The notes below the pieces were generated by a model. The model was not told the origin of the DNA. It worked only from the letters and a program-made list of their open reading frames with translations, and did not search any database. A stretch of DNA of 64,000 bases from Cryptomeria japonica (Eukaryota > Streptophyta > Pinopsida > Cupressales > Cupressaceae), in contig NC_081413.1 in NCBI RefSeq assembly GCF_030272615.1, forward strand, positions 142,625,976-142,689,975. The letters run 5' to 3'. Position 1 is the stretch's first letter. Each line of letters begins with the position of its first letter. Below are positions 11,223-23,449 of this stretch, in pieces. The position numbers and the translations under genes were made by a program.

Positions 11223-11732
11223 TTACTGAAAAATTAGAATGTCATCCAAATACACAATAATAAACTTACCCAAGAATTTCTTCAATACCTCATTCATCAT
11301 CCTCATGAAAGTACTCAATGCATTAGTCAATCCAAAAGGCATCACCAACCATTCATATAGTCCTTCTTTTGTCTTAAATGTTGTCTTCCACTCATCACCT
11401 TCTTTGATCCTGATCGAATGATATCCACTCTTCATATCTATCTTTTTAAAGTATTTTTCTCTACTCAAACAATCCATTATGTCATCCATCCTAGGCAAAG
11501 GAAACCAATATTTCACCATGATCTTGTTTATTGCTCTTGAATAGGTACACATCCTCCATTCTCCATTCTTCTTAGGTGCTAATATATCTAGTACTGCACA
11601 AGGGCTTAGACTCTCCTTGATTAGACCTTTCTTCAACAACTCCTGAACTTGTCTATTCAATTCTTCATTCTCTACCAGTGTCAACCGATGTAGAACTTTG
11701 TTAGGCAAACTAGCTCCGGGAACCAAGTCCAT
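11223..11732 (-). pseudogene. R2 reverse transcriptase
   Basis: The 169-residue frame contains the gypsy RT series: NRQVQELLKKGLIKES, WRMCTYSRAINKI, PLPRMDDIMDCL, YFKKIDMKSGYHSIRI, LYEWLVMPFGLTNA and the catalytic box VYLDDILIF. The YxDD aspartates and the first-aspartate motif (KIDMKSGY) are intact, although the family usually has DYRAIN where this has TYSRAIN. Stops follow between here and RNase H. Confidence 0.9.
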
Positions 11733-12158
11733 GCAATGACTAATACTTCTAACAGGTGGAAATCCATCAGGTACATTATCTGAAATGGTGTCCCCATATT
11801 ATGTTAGCAAATCTCTTATCTCTTTTGAGTGCTCTTGTTTTGGTTCCAGTCTCTCAGTCTTATTAGGAATTAAGGAATAATACACATTCTTTTGTCTCAG
11901 TCCATCCATGAATTTCCTTCCATATACTAAACATATTCTAGTATTTGTACAGACTTCACTGTTCAAAGGTTCCTCTAAAGGTAACCAACTTTTCTTGATC
12001 CCATTGGCCACAATAGCGTATGCATTTTTCCTTGCATCATGTATTGCATGTCTATCAAACTACCAAGGTCTTCCGAACAAAAGATGACAAATATCCATAA
12101 GCATAATATCACACAAAACTTCATCATGATAATTCCCAATTTTCAATTTTACCAAACA

Positions 12159-12650
12159 CTATTCACTTACTAACAACTTATGTTCATCCTGAATCCATGC
12201 TATCTGATAAGGCTTAGGGTGTTTCAATCTCTCTAATTTCAACTTATTCACAATCTCTTCTGAAACAAGATTATCCAAACTACCACTATCAATAACAACT
12301 TTACAACACTTACTTGATACCTTACATCTAGTCTTGAACAAATTCTTCCTCTGCAAGGGTTCTTCATCTCCTACCGTATTACATAAAGCTCTCCTCATCA
12401 TTAATAGTTCTCCATCTTCTAGTTTATTATCTAATCCAGTGGGGTTTTCTTCCACCACTGCTTCTCTTCTAGTAGCCTCTGTCTTCTTACATTCGAATAC
12501 AAGGTGTCCTTCTCCTCCACACTTAAAGAAAGTTCCTCTAAATGTCCTCATGTCGTGTCTTCCAAAGTTCTCATTCCGGTAACCATCTGATTCTCTCATT
12601 TGGTAGAAATCTATATCATCCTTCCGGTATGAATTACCTTCTTTTCTCAC
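12159..12650 (-). pseudogene. R2 gag C-terminus (zinc knuckle) and aspartic protease
   Basis: Residues near 37-52 read FFKCGGEGHLVFECKK, a CCHC zinc knuckle that has lost its first cysteine (phenylalanine in its place). About 75 residues later come KVVIDSGSLDNLVSEEIV, the DSG catalytic box of a retroviral-type aspartic protease. The protease matures the gag-pol polyprotein. The frame ends at a stop near 12159 and resumes toward reverse transcriptase in other frames. Confidence 0.82.
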
Positions 12651-12931
12651 TTCCTTGTCTGATCTGTATTGGTTCCTCTTCCTCTGATATATCCTATTCC
12701 TCCTTGAAATATTCCTTAGGTAAACCTTCCACCTCTACCTCTCTATATATGCTCATGTCTTTTATTCAATTTCTCTTTAGCCTTTAGTGCATACTAGTAA
12801 GCCTCTTCATCACTCTCCAATTTGATCATACTGAGTTCATCTTGTATAGACATCCACAATCCATTCAAATATCTTGCAATTTGTTCAACTTCATCATCAA
12901 CATGTCTGAATTTGATGTGCAACTTGTAAAA

Positions 12932-13414
12932 TTATTCGGTGTACTCCTTCACACTAGATTCCTTCTGTCTCAGCAGCTGCAATTTTTGAAACAAATCCAC
13001 TTGATAATTCGCCAGGACAAACTTTGATCTCAACTTAGAAATCATCCGATCCCACGTCTTAATCTTTTCTTTACCTTTTCTTTGTCTATCAACTTGCAAA
13101 TGCTCCCACCAAAGATATGCATGACCTTTCAACTGGGTACATGCATATTTCACCTTCCTCTCTTCTGCAATGTTTTTAAAATCAAAATACTTCTCCATCT
13201 CTGAGATCCAATCCATCAATTCATTTGAATCTAACTTCCCATCATATTCTAGTGGGGTAAAATGAGGTTTAGTGTTTTCCCTACTCAAAACCCTTAAAAA
13301 TCTTTCTTCGTCTGGATCAACTGCTGGTAGGTTTACTTGTTCTACCAGGGCTTCTTCTCTTTCATCTTTGCTTACATCCTCAATATGTCGCCCTCTTCTT
13401 TGGGTTGTCTCCAC
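12932..13414 (-). pseudogene. R2 gag (retrotrans_gag domain)
   Basis: The 160-residue frame has the family pattern KLDSNELMDWISEMEKYF, ERKVKYACTQLKGHAYLWW, WDRMISKLRSKF and FQKLQLLRQKESSVKEY. This is the capsid region of a Ty3/gypsy gag. It begins with an acidic N-terminal stretch and stops at TE*, where gag should go on toward the zinc knuckle at 12540. Confidence 0.85.
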
Positions 13415-13605
13415 GACTTCTAACTGGGCTATTTTTTCCTTGCAACATCTCCATCACAACAGGGTCTGCATTCCCATGTGCTCCACCATTCCTAGTTCCT
13501 TTTCATGCCATTTATTCATGCTAGTCCTCTGCAATCATAGGTTGAATCCAGAATCTACCACCCTACAACAAAATTCAGGACATGCAACCTTTGGAACAAA
13601 ACTTT

Positions 13606-13617
13606 GCTTTGATACTA
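13606..13617 (-). promoter_or_regulatory. R2 primer binding site (initiator Met tRNA)
   Basis: Minus-strand TAGTATCAAAGC, two bases inside the 5' LTR. It differs by two G-to-A type changes from TGGTATCAGAGC, the usual complement to the 3' end of plant initiator methionine tRNA. Confidence 0.75.
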
Positions 13618-13619
13618 CT

Positions 13620-14424
13620 TGAAGCAGTCATCGATGAGGAGGGACCTCAAAGAGATCAAACTGGACCAGTCAGCAAGAGTAAACACAATGAAAACACATA
13701 GATATGATGGAGGCAATGAAAAATAGATACTTTTATTGCATGAAATTTGATTACATCCAACCAGTAACAATCGGGTTACAACATACCAACACACAGGTCT
13801 GGTAGAATAGGTCACAACCCAGACCTTGAATCGAAAGATCTAGCTTCTAGGCATAGTCTATCTATTTGATAATCTGGTTGATTTTAAATTGATTACATTC
13901 TAAATCATGATTACAAATATATATATCGATCCAAAGGATCCAGTCAGCCCAAAAGGGATCAAAACCCGAAGAACAAGACCTAACATGCAAAATGAACAAG
14001 GTTGGCCTCCACCAAGAGATTCCTCTGGAAAATCCAAAGGATGAAACTTACATCGTGGGAAAAGGTTAGCTACACATGAAGGAAAATTGAAATCAATGCT
14101 TAAGGCTCTGCAAGCTTTAGAATGGGTTCTAGTAGATCACCATAATAGGTCTTAGGCAACCAGTAACAAAGGAACAACTGGTTACAAAAAATTGTCATGG
14201 AAACTGGTAGCGATATCTTGTCAGAAAGTGATCCAAATGAGATGTGGTCTAAAAGCAAGAAAGATGATTAAGTATTCAAGTAGAATCCAACTCCATAGGA
14301 TCTGGTGAGCCAAAATTGGGAAACGCGGAAAGGAAAATTGAAACTGCAAACAGAAATCAAATAGAAAGGAAAAATATTTTTGGTTGATGCAAGATTGTTG
14401 TGAACTAGGAATGCTCCTGCGTCA
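13620..14424 (-). repeat. R2 5' LTR (right copy)
   Basis: 805 bp on the plus strand, TGAAGCAGTC to CTGCGTCA, intact TG...CA. Aligns end to end with 8178-8975 with frequent substitutions, for example in the terminal hairpin region. Confidence 0.9.
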
Positions 14425-15434
14425 CTATACAATCTTCCTAGGGAGTATTGGGAAGAAAAAACTCTACAATAAATTAGCAACAAGTTGGGGATATTCCTTA
14501 AATTAGACGAGGTGGTGGAAGCTTTGGATTTTAGTTTATATACAAAAATATGTATTATGTGGAAAGTCATTTCCCTACTTCTGCAAGAGATAGAATTGAT
14601 AACAAATGAAGGTATTTGGATTAAAAAAATAGAGGTAGAAACAATTATTGAAAACTACCAAATCTGCAAGAGGGATGGCCACAATATTGAGGAGTTCCCA
14701 AAGAATGCAAAAGGGAAGAAAACAGTGGGAGAAACTACTATAGAGATGGAAGTTGGGGATCAACTTGTGAACATAGATGGAATCATAGACAATGTGACTA
14801 CCCTGGGTAGTCCACAAAAGTAAAACCCATAGGTGGGTCTTACTTTGAGAAAACCTAACCAATGAGAAAATAATCAGGCCAAGGATTCAAACAAGGAAGG
14901 TGGGGGGTCAGTTGAAAATAACACCTTAATGGTAACGATGGAGAAGGATAATGGAGTTTTTGAACCCCATTCATCTCTAGAGAGGGATGAACACTAGTTA
15001 GAGGAAGACTTGGATAGCTTGGAGAAGACTAATAACATGGGCTTATTCATTGATGGCATATAGACTGGGATATCCACATTGATAGGCCCTCTTAGAGAAA
15101 ATAGAGAGAATGGAGATATATCCTTTCTTTCTCCTAATAAATTAAATCATGAAAATCACCTTTGAAGAGAAGAAGAGCTCAAGAAGAGAAGGAGATGAGA
15201 GTCATCGGGGAAGGTTGTCTTTCACCGTTGGAGAAAAATGGTAAAACTTTGACCTATGTTTTCTCATCTAGAGTTCTTAGCTTTGGCGGAGAGGAAGGAG
15301 TGGAAAATGAAGCAGAGTATCCTTTTGATATAGAGGAGGAAGAGGATGTGTTGGAGAAAAGAACCATTGAACAATATAAACCTCTAATGAGAAAAATAAA
15401 TCTTGGAGAAAAAAGGGCAAGGGAAAAAATCTAA
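14425..15434 (+). pseudogene. LINE ORF1, second part
   Basis: Directly after R2 the frame resumes with NLPREYWEEKTL, then LGIFLKLDEVVEALDFSLYT, the end of the DUF4283 region, and YQICKRDGHNIEEFPKN at about 14655-14705, an eroded CCHC zinc knuckle. From 15162 to 15434 the sequence is acidic and basic low-complexity (EEKEMR, DIEEEEDVLEKR), the linker before ORF2. Stops lie at 14469 and between 14823 and 15161. Confidence 0.7.
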
Positions 15435-15529
15435 AAGAGAGCTCCTTATTCTTGCTGGAAGTGATAAGGGACAAAGGGAACCTTGGGAACCTTGGGAACA
15501 TCCCTTCCTAAGGAGAAATGAGGATCCTA

Positions 15530-16260
15530 TCATAGAATGTCAAGGGTTACAATGCTCCTAACAAGAAGCACCTGATTAAGAGGGGTATTGATCAGGTGCA
15601 CCCAAAGATTGTAATGTTGCAAGAAACAAAATTAAAGAGAGAAGACATCAATAATTTTCAGTTGGGATGATAGTCTTGGCAAGGGACATCTGTGGAAGTG
15701 GATGGGGCCTTGGGGGCCTTGGTATTATTGTGGAAACATCAATTGATCGAAGGGGAACCATTGGTACATAACAGATCTTGGTTGGTGGTCAAATTAAATG
15801 TAATTCTTGATAAGAGAAAATTCATTATCATCAATGTATATGGTCCTACATCTAACATAGCAAAAGAGGAGGTATGGTCTCAAATATCTATTTTCTTGCA
15901 TTCATTGGAGAATGATTTAGTGATATTAGGGCGTGATTTTATTGCTATTAAGAATCCCTTAGAAAAGTCAGGCAGGATTGGGGGTGTTAATAAAATATAA
16001 TTGAACTTCTAGAACTTCATAGAAAATAATGTTTTGATTGACCCAAGCTTTAGGAATGGTTGTTTCACATGGACAAATAGATAATTTGGAAATTATATTA
16101 TATCCCAAAAGCTAGACCGCTTCCTTATGTCTACAAATTGGTATAATGTTCACATTCTTTAGGAGGCTTCCATCCTTCCTTTTTCTGGATCGAACCATTT
16201 CCCCATCTCTTTAAGTATCCAAGGAGACTTTGTTCCTCTTAGATTCCTATTCAAGTATGA
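15530..16260 (+). pseudogene. LINE ORF2 AP endonuclease
   Basis: Begins ILS*NVKGYNAPNKKHLIKRG and VMLQETKL, where the stop stands for the tryptophan of the usual SWNVRG motif. It then shows IIINVYGPTS, DLVILGRDF (usually GGDFN), GCFTWTNR, KLDRFLMS and SNHFPISL (usually SDHFP; the catalytic aspartate is asparagine). This is the APE-type endonuclease that nicks target DNA for target-primed reverse transcription. At least four stops break the frame. Confidence 0.85.
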
Positions 16261-16839
16261 GAAAATATGGTTTTGAGATGAGAATTCGAAAAGTCTTATT
16301 TAAAAATGGTGGTTTGAGGCAACTCTAGGAGTTGTAACCAAAGCAATGGTAGTTGCAAGGAAACTGCAGTATGTCAAAGATAAACTAAAAGAGTGGAATC
16401 AAGTCCATTTTAGTAACATATTTTCATAAAAGCTCCAAATTGAGATGGAGTTGGTTGAATTAATAAGAAAATGATTGTACAAGGGATGATGGATGCTAAG
16501 TTTCAAAGGGAGAAGATGTTGCATCAACAATTGACAAAAATTTTGGCAAGAGAAGCAATATTTTGGTGACAAAAACCGAGGGAACATTGGCTTAAAGAAG
16601 GGGACAAAAACACAAAGTGTTTCCATATGTCAATGAAGGCGAGAAGAAGTAGCAATGAGATTGGTGAAATAAAAAACAATTAGGGAATTCTTCTCACTCG
16701 TCCACTAAAAACATAAATAGGGAGACAATTTTCTTCTTCAAAAATTTGTTAATAGCAGAGGCTGTGGAAACAATGGAAGGAGATGGTGAATCTCTAGATT
16801 ATATTCCCCAAGTCCTTACAAAATATCATAATGCTTGGC

Positions 16840-17508
16840 TTATGGAAAATATCATAGTTGAATAGGTGAAGAAGGCTTTATTCTCTATGGAGGGTGACAA
16901 GGCTCCAGGTCCTGACTAATTTTGTTCCTCTTTTTTTAATTTTTTTGGGGAGATTACCAAAAGTGATATGCGGGAAATGGTAAAGGAATCTAGATAGAAG
17001 AGGAATTTCTCAAAATATTTGAACAATACATTAATTTATCTTATTCCTAAGAAGGAAGTAATGCAAACTTTTGATGATATGTGCCCAATTTCTTTATGCA
17101 ATACTACATACAAAATTATAGGAAAAGTTATGGCAAATAGGCTCAAGGACATCCTTCCTGAGATCATTTATGAAGAGAAGAGTGGATTCACCCCCAACAA
17201 ATCTATTATAGAAGGTATCATTTTGGCCCATGAGGCTATCCACTCAATTAGAAAGGCAAAGACATATAGAATACTTGTTAAACTGGATATAAAGAAGGCC
17301 TATAATCATGTGAATCGTTATTTTCTACTTAAGGTCATGAAGTAATTTGGGTTTCAATCACATTAGATTTAGTAGATTAGGAGTAGTATCCCAACACCAA
17401 GGATTTAGTTGTTGGTTGATGGCAGCCCTCAGGGCTTTTTTACTGCATCCAGAGGGATAAGATAGGGTGATCCTCTTTCCCCATTCCTATTTGTAATCAT
17501 AGAAGAAG
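16840..17508 (+). pseudogene. LINE ORF2 reverse transcriptase, N-terminal half
   Basis: Motifs in order: ALFSMEGDKAPGPD, NNTLIYLIPKKE, FDDMCPISLCNTTYKIIGKV, ANRLKDILPEII, SGFTPNKSIIEGIILAHE, VKLDIKKAYNHV and GIR*GDPLSPFLFVI. They match plant LINE RT domains 0-4, with a TAG where the family has the glutamine of RQGDPLSP. The solo LTR S2 interrupts it right after IEE, and ALSRM resumes at 18665. Confidence 0.88.
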
Positions 17509-18659
17509 TGTTGAAAAGAGACACTATACCTGTGTAGATTGATGCATGTAATATGCTTAGGGGTTGTCATTGATGGCAACTCAATCAATAAATCACATCT
17601 GGTGTACATAGATTTGACTTACTGGAAGTCACATTATTCATAAGGCATAAGTCTGGAAGGTGGAACATAGTAACCGGTAGAGGATGAGATCATTGTGTAA
17701 ATCTTGATTTTGGTGATGTAATTTTGGTTGTGGTGATAGAGGCAGTTGATTCAAGGTTCAAGGAAGTTTATTTCATGATTCCAGTATCCATTGTTGATTC
17801 ATGAGCAATTTTAGAAGTCCGATATTTGGTAATTCAGTTAGAGAAGAGCTATTTTGGTGTAATGTGTGATGTGGATTTGTTGGGATGATTTCAGTGGTCA
17901 GTTTCATGTTCAAGGTGATTGGGATGACTTATGTGAATCTTATTATCTTTTTGTTTTATTTTCCATTTTTATTTGTGGTTGGATTGAGCCGACTTGATGA
18001 TACACATTTCATGTTGCGTGTTATGTAGTTTTTGGAAGCCGACTTGGTTAATGATTTATTTTGTTGGTGTGGATATATAAGATTGATTTGGTTGAACATT
18101 TTGGTGTATGTTATGAGAAAAGGAAGTCTACGTGAGAGAATTTTCATAGTTTGGTGAATGTGATTGAAGGTTTTTGGTGGTCTGGTGAGTGACAGAGCAT
18201 GAAAAGAGAGTAGAAAGATATATCAGTTGCAGACGATAATCTAAGCCTAACTAGGACTGCATTTTGGCATATTTAGATGCTATACTTCAGTTCACTCATT
18301 ACTATAATCAATTGTAATAGCCTGTAAGGAAGTGAGCCTTCCTCTAGGTTGTAGCCCTTTTTGTAATTGAACAATGAGCTCTAGGTAGTGTGCCTAAATG
18401 AAAGTGCATTCCCCTCATGTAATATTATCATACTTCTGGACATAGTATAATAATATTGTGGGTTCAAGTCCCACCATGGTTTTTCCTTTTCTAGGTTTCC
18501 ATGTAAAAATCTTGGTGTTATGGTTGTGTGGATAATTGCTTTATGTTTCTGCATTTCACTTTCTTTCTTGTGCATCTAGTGGTTTAAAGACCAGTTTCAT
18601 AAGTTTGCAAATTTTAAAACACTAATTCACCCTCCTCTCAATGTTCGTTGATTCCAACA
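17509..18659 (+). mobile_element. S2: solo LTR of the R1 family
   Basis: 1,151 bp from TGTTGAAAAGAGAC to GATTCCAACA, homologous to R1's 3' LTR over its whole length. A perfect 5-bp duplication agaag lies at 17504-17508 and 18660-18664, and LINE RT coding continues across it. There is a TATA-like TATATAA at 18074-18080. A stem CATGG/CCATG lies at 18475-18503. Confidence 0.93.
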
Positions 18660-19200
18660 AGAAGCACTTAGCAGAATGATTAAGAAATGTAAAAATAATG
18701 GAAGTTGGAAAGGTGTTAAAATTGCACCGGGGTGGAAGTAGTTACGCATACACAATATGTTAACACACTCCTCATGGGAGAAGCATCCACAAGGGAAGAT
18801 AGAGTGATTAGATTGAATTTGGACAAATATTGTCTCATCTCAGGTCAAGAAGTCAACTGGCATTAATCAAAATTCTATTACTTCAATACAAATTTAGATA
18901 TTCAAAGGGATATTGCAAGAATCTTGTGGGTGAGAATGCGCCATTTTCTGAGAAAATTGATGGTCATCAATATGTTTGCAGGTATGAATGTTACAAATAT
19001 CTGGAACAAATTAGTGGAAATTTTCTTGGGGCGATTGGAAGGCTGGAAAAGTAGGTGGCTAACATTAGTAGGTAGAATCATTTTGTTGAAATCAGTCATA
19101 TCAGCAATTCCTTTTAATATCTATTTCACGCTTGAAAATTACCAAGTAGGTCTTAAGGATCATAGTAAGGGGTATGAGAAAGTTTTTTGGGGATGACAAT
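18660..19200 (+). pseudogene. LINE ORF2 reverse transcriptase, C-terminal half
   Basis: Resumes at ALSRMIKK after S2. Around 18740-18860, over several frames, come the residues of the usual ISHLMFADD box and the QVNWHKS region. Then come the conserved thumb motifs LGRLEGWKSRWLTLVGRIILLKSVISAIP and IYFTLENY. The catalytic aspartates of the ADD box are not legible in one frame. Several indels make this half more decayed than the first. Confidence 0.75.
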
Positions 19201-20060
19201 TAGGAGAAGGACAAGATTTCATTATTGGCATGGGACAAGGTTTGAAAACCAAAGGAGGCTGGGGGCATGAGCATCAAAAACTAGAAATTGGTTATTGAAG
19301 CCATGGGTGCAAAAATGGTTTGGAGCATGTACTCTAAACCAAGTCAGAAATGGGTTAGAATCCTAGCAAACAAGGACTTAGATAGACATGAAGAGGATAG
19401 GATTATAACAATCAAGATTCCATGTAGAGGTTTAGTCATTTGGAACTTCCTATTGGACTGTAGAAAAGTTATTGTGGATCATTTATCTTCGAAAATATGT
19501 AATGGTAGGAAGAAATTTTTGTTTTGACTCCTAGGAAGCCCTCACAAATATTAACTCAGATGATTCATGGCAAGAAGTCAATGAGGCAGCTACTAGAATT
19601 TGGGGAACAAGAGTGGCCGATTGTGTAGTAAAAAAGGACCATCATCATTTTGTCAAATGAAGGTGGAAAGACCCAAGGGAACTATACTTGTATAGAGGCT
19701 TAGAAAATAAATTCAGAGAAATGCTATAAGATAGAGTTATAAATCTTACAACAGATGATGACAAATCGGTATGGTCTAGAGCCAAAAGTGGTAACTACTT
19801 GGTTAAAATTAGATACAAACTACTGGATACAAAATGGATGGATGAAAATTTGCTAGTTCATTTATGTTGGAATGCTAATTTCCTCCCAAAAGTAGGATAT
19901 TTTGCATGGCTAGCAATGCAGGATAGAATACTCATAGGTGATTTGTTAGTCAAGTTGGGCTTCATGGGACCATTTAGATGTGTGATGTACAAATTTGAGA
20001 TGGAAACTATGAACCACCTTCTGCTTCATTGTCCTGTGGCTAGAGAATGTTAGATGAATC
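19201..20060 (+). pseudogene. LINE ORF2 linker and zf-RVT domain
   Basis: 19288-19527 reads KMVWSMYSKPSQKWVRILANK, part of the connector downstream of RT. 19799-20053 reads LVHLCWNANFLPKVGYFAWLAMQDRIL, then CVMYKFEMETMNHLLLHCPVAREC, the zinc-binding zf-RVT domain of plant LINEs (W-N, K-x-F-x-W and the CxxC...HLLLHC pattern, one cysteine of the CxxC pair lost). It ends with a stop at 20051. Confidence 0.8.
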
Positions 20061-20454
20061 TGTTAGGGAGGTTGGAATGGTGCACACCCTTGAATGTAGA
20101 TCTGAAGGAATGGTTCCTGTGTTGGGGGATATAAGTAAGTAAATAGGTATACTCTACTATTTGTGAGGTGGCCCCATTTGCTCTGATTTGGGAAATCTAG
20201 GAGGGAAATCATCAAATTTTTCAAGGTAAAGAAGAGAGTGGGGTTCATTTATGGAACAAAATTGAATGTTCCATCTTAGAACTAGTCAGTTCCACAACAA
20301 TGAAAATTAGTATCAGCAAGCATCTATATAATTGGATAGATAGTAAGATTCAAGCTTTCTGGCCACTAATTAAATTGAGGCTTGTTAATGTGCTTCACAA
20401 GGTTAATCCTACGCAACAGATGAAAAGTTAGGTTAAATTGTCACATCTGGAATA

Positions 20455-20520
20455 GGGATGGATAAAGATCAACTTTGATGGTGTAGCTAGAGGTAACCCT
20501 AGCCCATCAGGCATTGGGTG
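20455..20520 (+). pseudogene. LINE RNase H, first part
   Basis: GWIKINFDGVARGNPSPSG is the first RNase H motif of plant LINEs (DGA-x-RGNPGPAG) with its catalytic aspartate. S3 cuts it at 20520; it continues at 21647. The stretch 20061-20454 between zf-RVT and here is decayed linker with no clear motif. Confidence 0.8.
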
Positions 20521-21646
20521 TGCATACACATAAAAATGGCTATGAGCAATTAAATAAATATTTTATATTTATTTAATAATTATTCTTCTATTAAATAGTT
20601 AATTTGAAAAGATTAATTTATTTAATTCATTTCATGTCCTTCTATTAATTAATTTAACGGAAATATTTTATTAATCAATTCGTTACATCCTTTTCTTCTA
20701 AATCAATTAATTAATTATCTAATATTTAATTATTCCTCTATCTACTATCCTATAGTCTCCTTAATTAAATAATTTCTTCATTATTTAATCCATTTTCCAA
20801 CTCACCTTTCCATCTCCACTTCATCTTTCCTTTACCAACTCATCTATTATGTGGCTAAATTAATTCAACAAAATTAAATTAAATTAATAATTTATTAGCC
20901 ACTTATCTCCAACTTCCAAAATAAATGAAATATTGTGTACGTACACATATTTCCCAACCTTGTTCTATATTCTCTCCAACATCCCTATATCTTAGGAGGA
21001 CTTGAGTTCACTTGTCCTCTCATTCCTACATCTTCTCCAACTATCATATATCCTCTCAAGTCTTCAACTCAGTCAAGGTGAGATGAGTGACACTTGTCTT
21101 CTCCTTCCCCCTTTCTCTTAACCTTCAACTTCTTGCTCATAGCCATCCACTTTGTAATATTCGATTATGACCGTTGATCTCTGCCAACTAAGATCATGCA
21201 CTCAAAAATCTATAAAAAGAGGTCTCCTAAGCCATTTTAAAACTAATAGCTGATGTTATAGTCATTCTAGGAGTTTTTATCTTGCATCGGTGATTTTGAG
21301 TTTGAAGCAATTAACAATTTTTGAATTTTTATCATAAATTAATATTATGTTAGCTTAAATCATTTGCATATGCATATCATAGTATCAGTTAACTATCAGT
21401 ACATTCTTCATATGCCATCTTAGAAGCTACCAGTGCTTGTCTAAGAGCAAATCATCTGCAACCAGGAACAATTGAATTAGGACACAATGAGGTGTAAATC
21501 ATGGAAGGTATAATCTTGTTTATTTCATTTACTTCATGTTACATCATGTGTTGAAGTTAAGTTTCCTATAGCTTTCCCTTTTTATATTTTATGATGGACT
21601 AACAGGTTTCAGGACATTTCTTTGGAGTTCAACTTTAGCCTCAACA
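20521..21646 (+). mobile_element. S3: solo LTR of an unassigned family
   Basis: 1,126 bp starting TGCATACACAT and ending CCTCAACA, with a perfect 5-bp duplication gggtg (20516-20520 and 21647-21651). The first 360 bp are extremely AT-rich with many TTAATTAA-like runs. A TATA box (TATAAAAA) lies at 21211-21218 and is followed by a less AT-rich downstream part, so it is read on the plus strand. No other copy lies in the window. Confidence 0.85.
21211..21218 (+). promoter_or_regulatory. TATA box of solo LTR S3
   Basis: TATAAAAA followed by GAGGTCTCC, about 690 bp into the LTR, a usual place for the U3 promoter. The CCACTTTG and GCATG stretches upstream were not assigned. Confidence 0.55.
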
Positions 21647-21990
21647 GGGTGTATTGCAAGAGATGGTCATGGTAGAGTTAAAGCCAAAGTAAGCCAATGG
21701 CTCGGTGTGGGATCTAACAATGAGGTTGAAGTCAAAGCTGCACTCTTGGTAGTTTAATTGGCTAAGAGGTTAGGGGTAGATTGGCTCCATCTTGAGGGAG
21801 ACTCCCAAATCATTGTGAATGCTATGCTTAAGGGCAAAGCTTATAATTGAAAACTTGACCGAGATATTCAATGCATAAATCATCTCCTAGACTCTTTCAA
21901 AGATTCAAGGTATCTCATGTTCGGAGAGAAGGCAATTAAGAGAAGATGAATTTGCGAATTATGCTTTTGAGATTCATGAAGGTGACATTG
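21647..21990 (+). pseudogene. LINE RNase H, second part
   Basis: Resumes GCIARDGHGRVKAKVSQWLG, then NNEVEVKAALLVV (the N-x-E-x-EA motif with catalytic glutamate), HLEGDSQIIVNAM (the EGDS catalytic aspartate) and the tail INHLLDSF. This is the C-terminal RNase H of a plant LINE. Three or more stops and a shift near 21900 interrupt it. Confidence 0.85.
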
Positions 21991-23449
21991 AGATAATAAA
22001 ACATTTAAAGCTAATATCTTTCATTGTAGAGAATTTGAAATTTTTTAGCCATTAGCATTGGTTATTGGAGGTGGTCGCTTTCAAAATTGTCTATCATGGT
22101 GAATTGATATAAATGCAATGCCACTGGAACCACATTGAATGTTTGTCAATGGAGTTATATCTAAATGGCTAGTGAACAAGGATCAAAATATTCATGTCTT
22201 GGCTTGGACAATCTGATATTACATTCCCCCTCATGGGTGTTTTGATTTGTGGTGGTGGTGGCAGACAACCAAGGTGTCGTACCAGTCCAGAGTATGAGAT
22301 TGATAGAGATGAAGGAGCTTCCTTTTTTCGCAACCCAAAAAGGAAATAATATTTATGGCTATTCTATCAATGAGAGATTGTATTCATTGTACTTGGCATG
22401 TTAAGAAAGTATAAGAATTTAGGGATTTATGTCTTGGGGTGTTGGGAGAGATTAAGATTTCATTCACTCAGGGACTTGTTTCTAGGTCCTTCTGCAAAGC
22501 TGAAATTAGTTAATTACAACACTAAAAGTATTGTCTGCAATGGGCAATGGAGGCCAATGTATCACTCTGTGTGGAAAGGCTGATGGTGGTGTTCTGGGGT
22601 CCTATCTCTGATGAACGCCTCCCAAATGTGTTCAAGATCATGGAGAGGGACTTCCTTACTCAAGTAAAAAATGTACTTGCTGATAACTACTGGTATAGAA
22701 CTAATACTGACATTGCCTCCATTTTCCTTGTTTGGTGTCTTGAGTTGGAAACAAAAGAGATGACATAGTGGATTTTTAGTTAATTGTGTCTATGAGGAAG
22801 GGTGTGGGGGTTTGGAAAGCTTCCTAGGGATGTCGAGGGAAGGCAAAGGCTTTGTATGCCTAGGAGGTGTACGATTTCTGATTAGAAAATTCACTCCTTC
22901 ATTGAGGCCTTACTTCCTATGGAGCACCAACTTTAATAAGGAAGTGAAGAGGGCCACTACACAAATCAACATGAACATTGTGAAGGAGTTCCCAAAGGAT
23001 AAGGAAGCATAGATAATTCATGAGGAGCTATTGAAATGGGGGCCATACAAGATGAGGTCAGGGTCAAGAAATGTTGATTCCTCTTTGAAATGTAAAAAAA
23101 GTAGACCAAGGGGTTCAAAGAAGAAGAGAACGGTGCAGATGTTGTAGATTGGTGGACCGTTGAATTGCAGGGAGGATGCTATTGATGGGGTTTCTCCAAC
23201 TACTAGGAGTCACCCCCAAATGATAAAGGAAAGTCCATCATGGTTTATTAGGTGTATATGTCTAGTTTTGTAAGAAACGTTGTGGTTTGGTAGTGTTTTG
23301 TATGGGTTGGGTGGTGCTTTTGTAGTATTTTGGACTATTGTATAAGGATGGGGTGTAGGATGTTTTATCTCTTTTGCTGCACTTCTGCTACAAACAATGT
23401 AACTAAATCTTAATATTAATAAAATGACCTATTAATCGATAAAAAAAAA
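21991..23449 (+). other. LINE 3' region and A-rich tail
   Basis: Short frames at 22398-22583, 22547-22768 and 22812-23012 give no recognisable domain; the last ends FPKDKEA and is followed by a basic run RPRGSKKKR near 23100. The piece ends with AATAAAA at 23419-23425 and an A-run at 23441-23449, as expected for a LINE 3' end. I cannot tell whether the short frames are a relic of a further ORF or untranslated sequence. Confidence 0.55.

Larger units (their letters stand above)
8178..14424 (-). mobile_element. R2: complete Ty3/gypsy chromovirus (decayed)
   Basis: 6,247 bp with both LTRs, a primer site, and gag, protease, reverse transcriptase, RNase H, integrase and chromodomain in gypsy order on the minus strand. 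The flanking 5 bp are atata (8173-8177) and ctata (14425-14429), a target duplication with one change. The interrupted LINE ORF1 reads on through the junction. Its coding frames are broken, and the two LTRs visibly differ, so it is an old insertion. Confidence 0.92.
7815..23449 (+). mobile_element. L: plant LINE (L1-type non-LTR retrotransposon), split by three insertions
   Basis: After removing R2, S2 and S3 with their duplications, about 7.1 kb of LINE sequence remains in the canonical order: ORF1 with DUF4283-like region, AP endonuclease, reverse transcriptase, zf-RVT, RNase H, 3' region and A-rich tail. Each inserted element is bounded by a 5-bp duplication, and LINE reading resumes directly across the gap. 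The LINE's own 5' end is missing: R1's 3' LTR abuts ORF1 at 7814/7815. All reading frames carry many stops and shifts, so it is dead. Confidence 0.85.

Noticed and set aside
22398-23012. Three short frames after the LINE RNase H as separate genes
   Set aside because: They lie between RNase H and the A-rich tail and are in different frames; treated as LINE 3' sequence.
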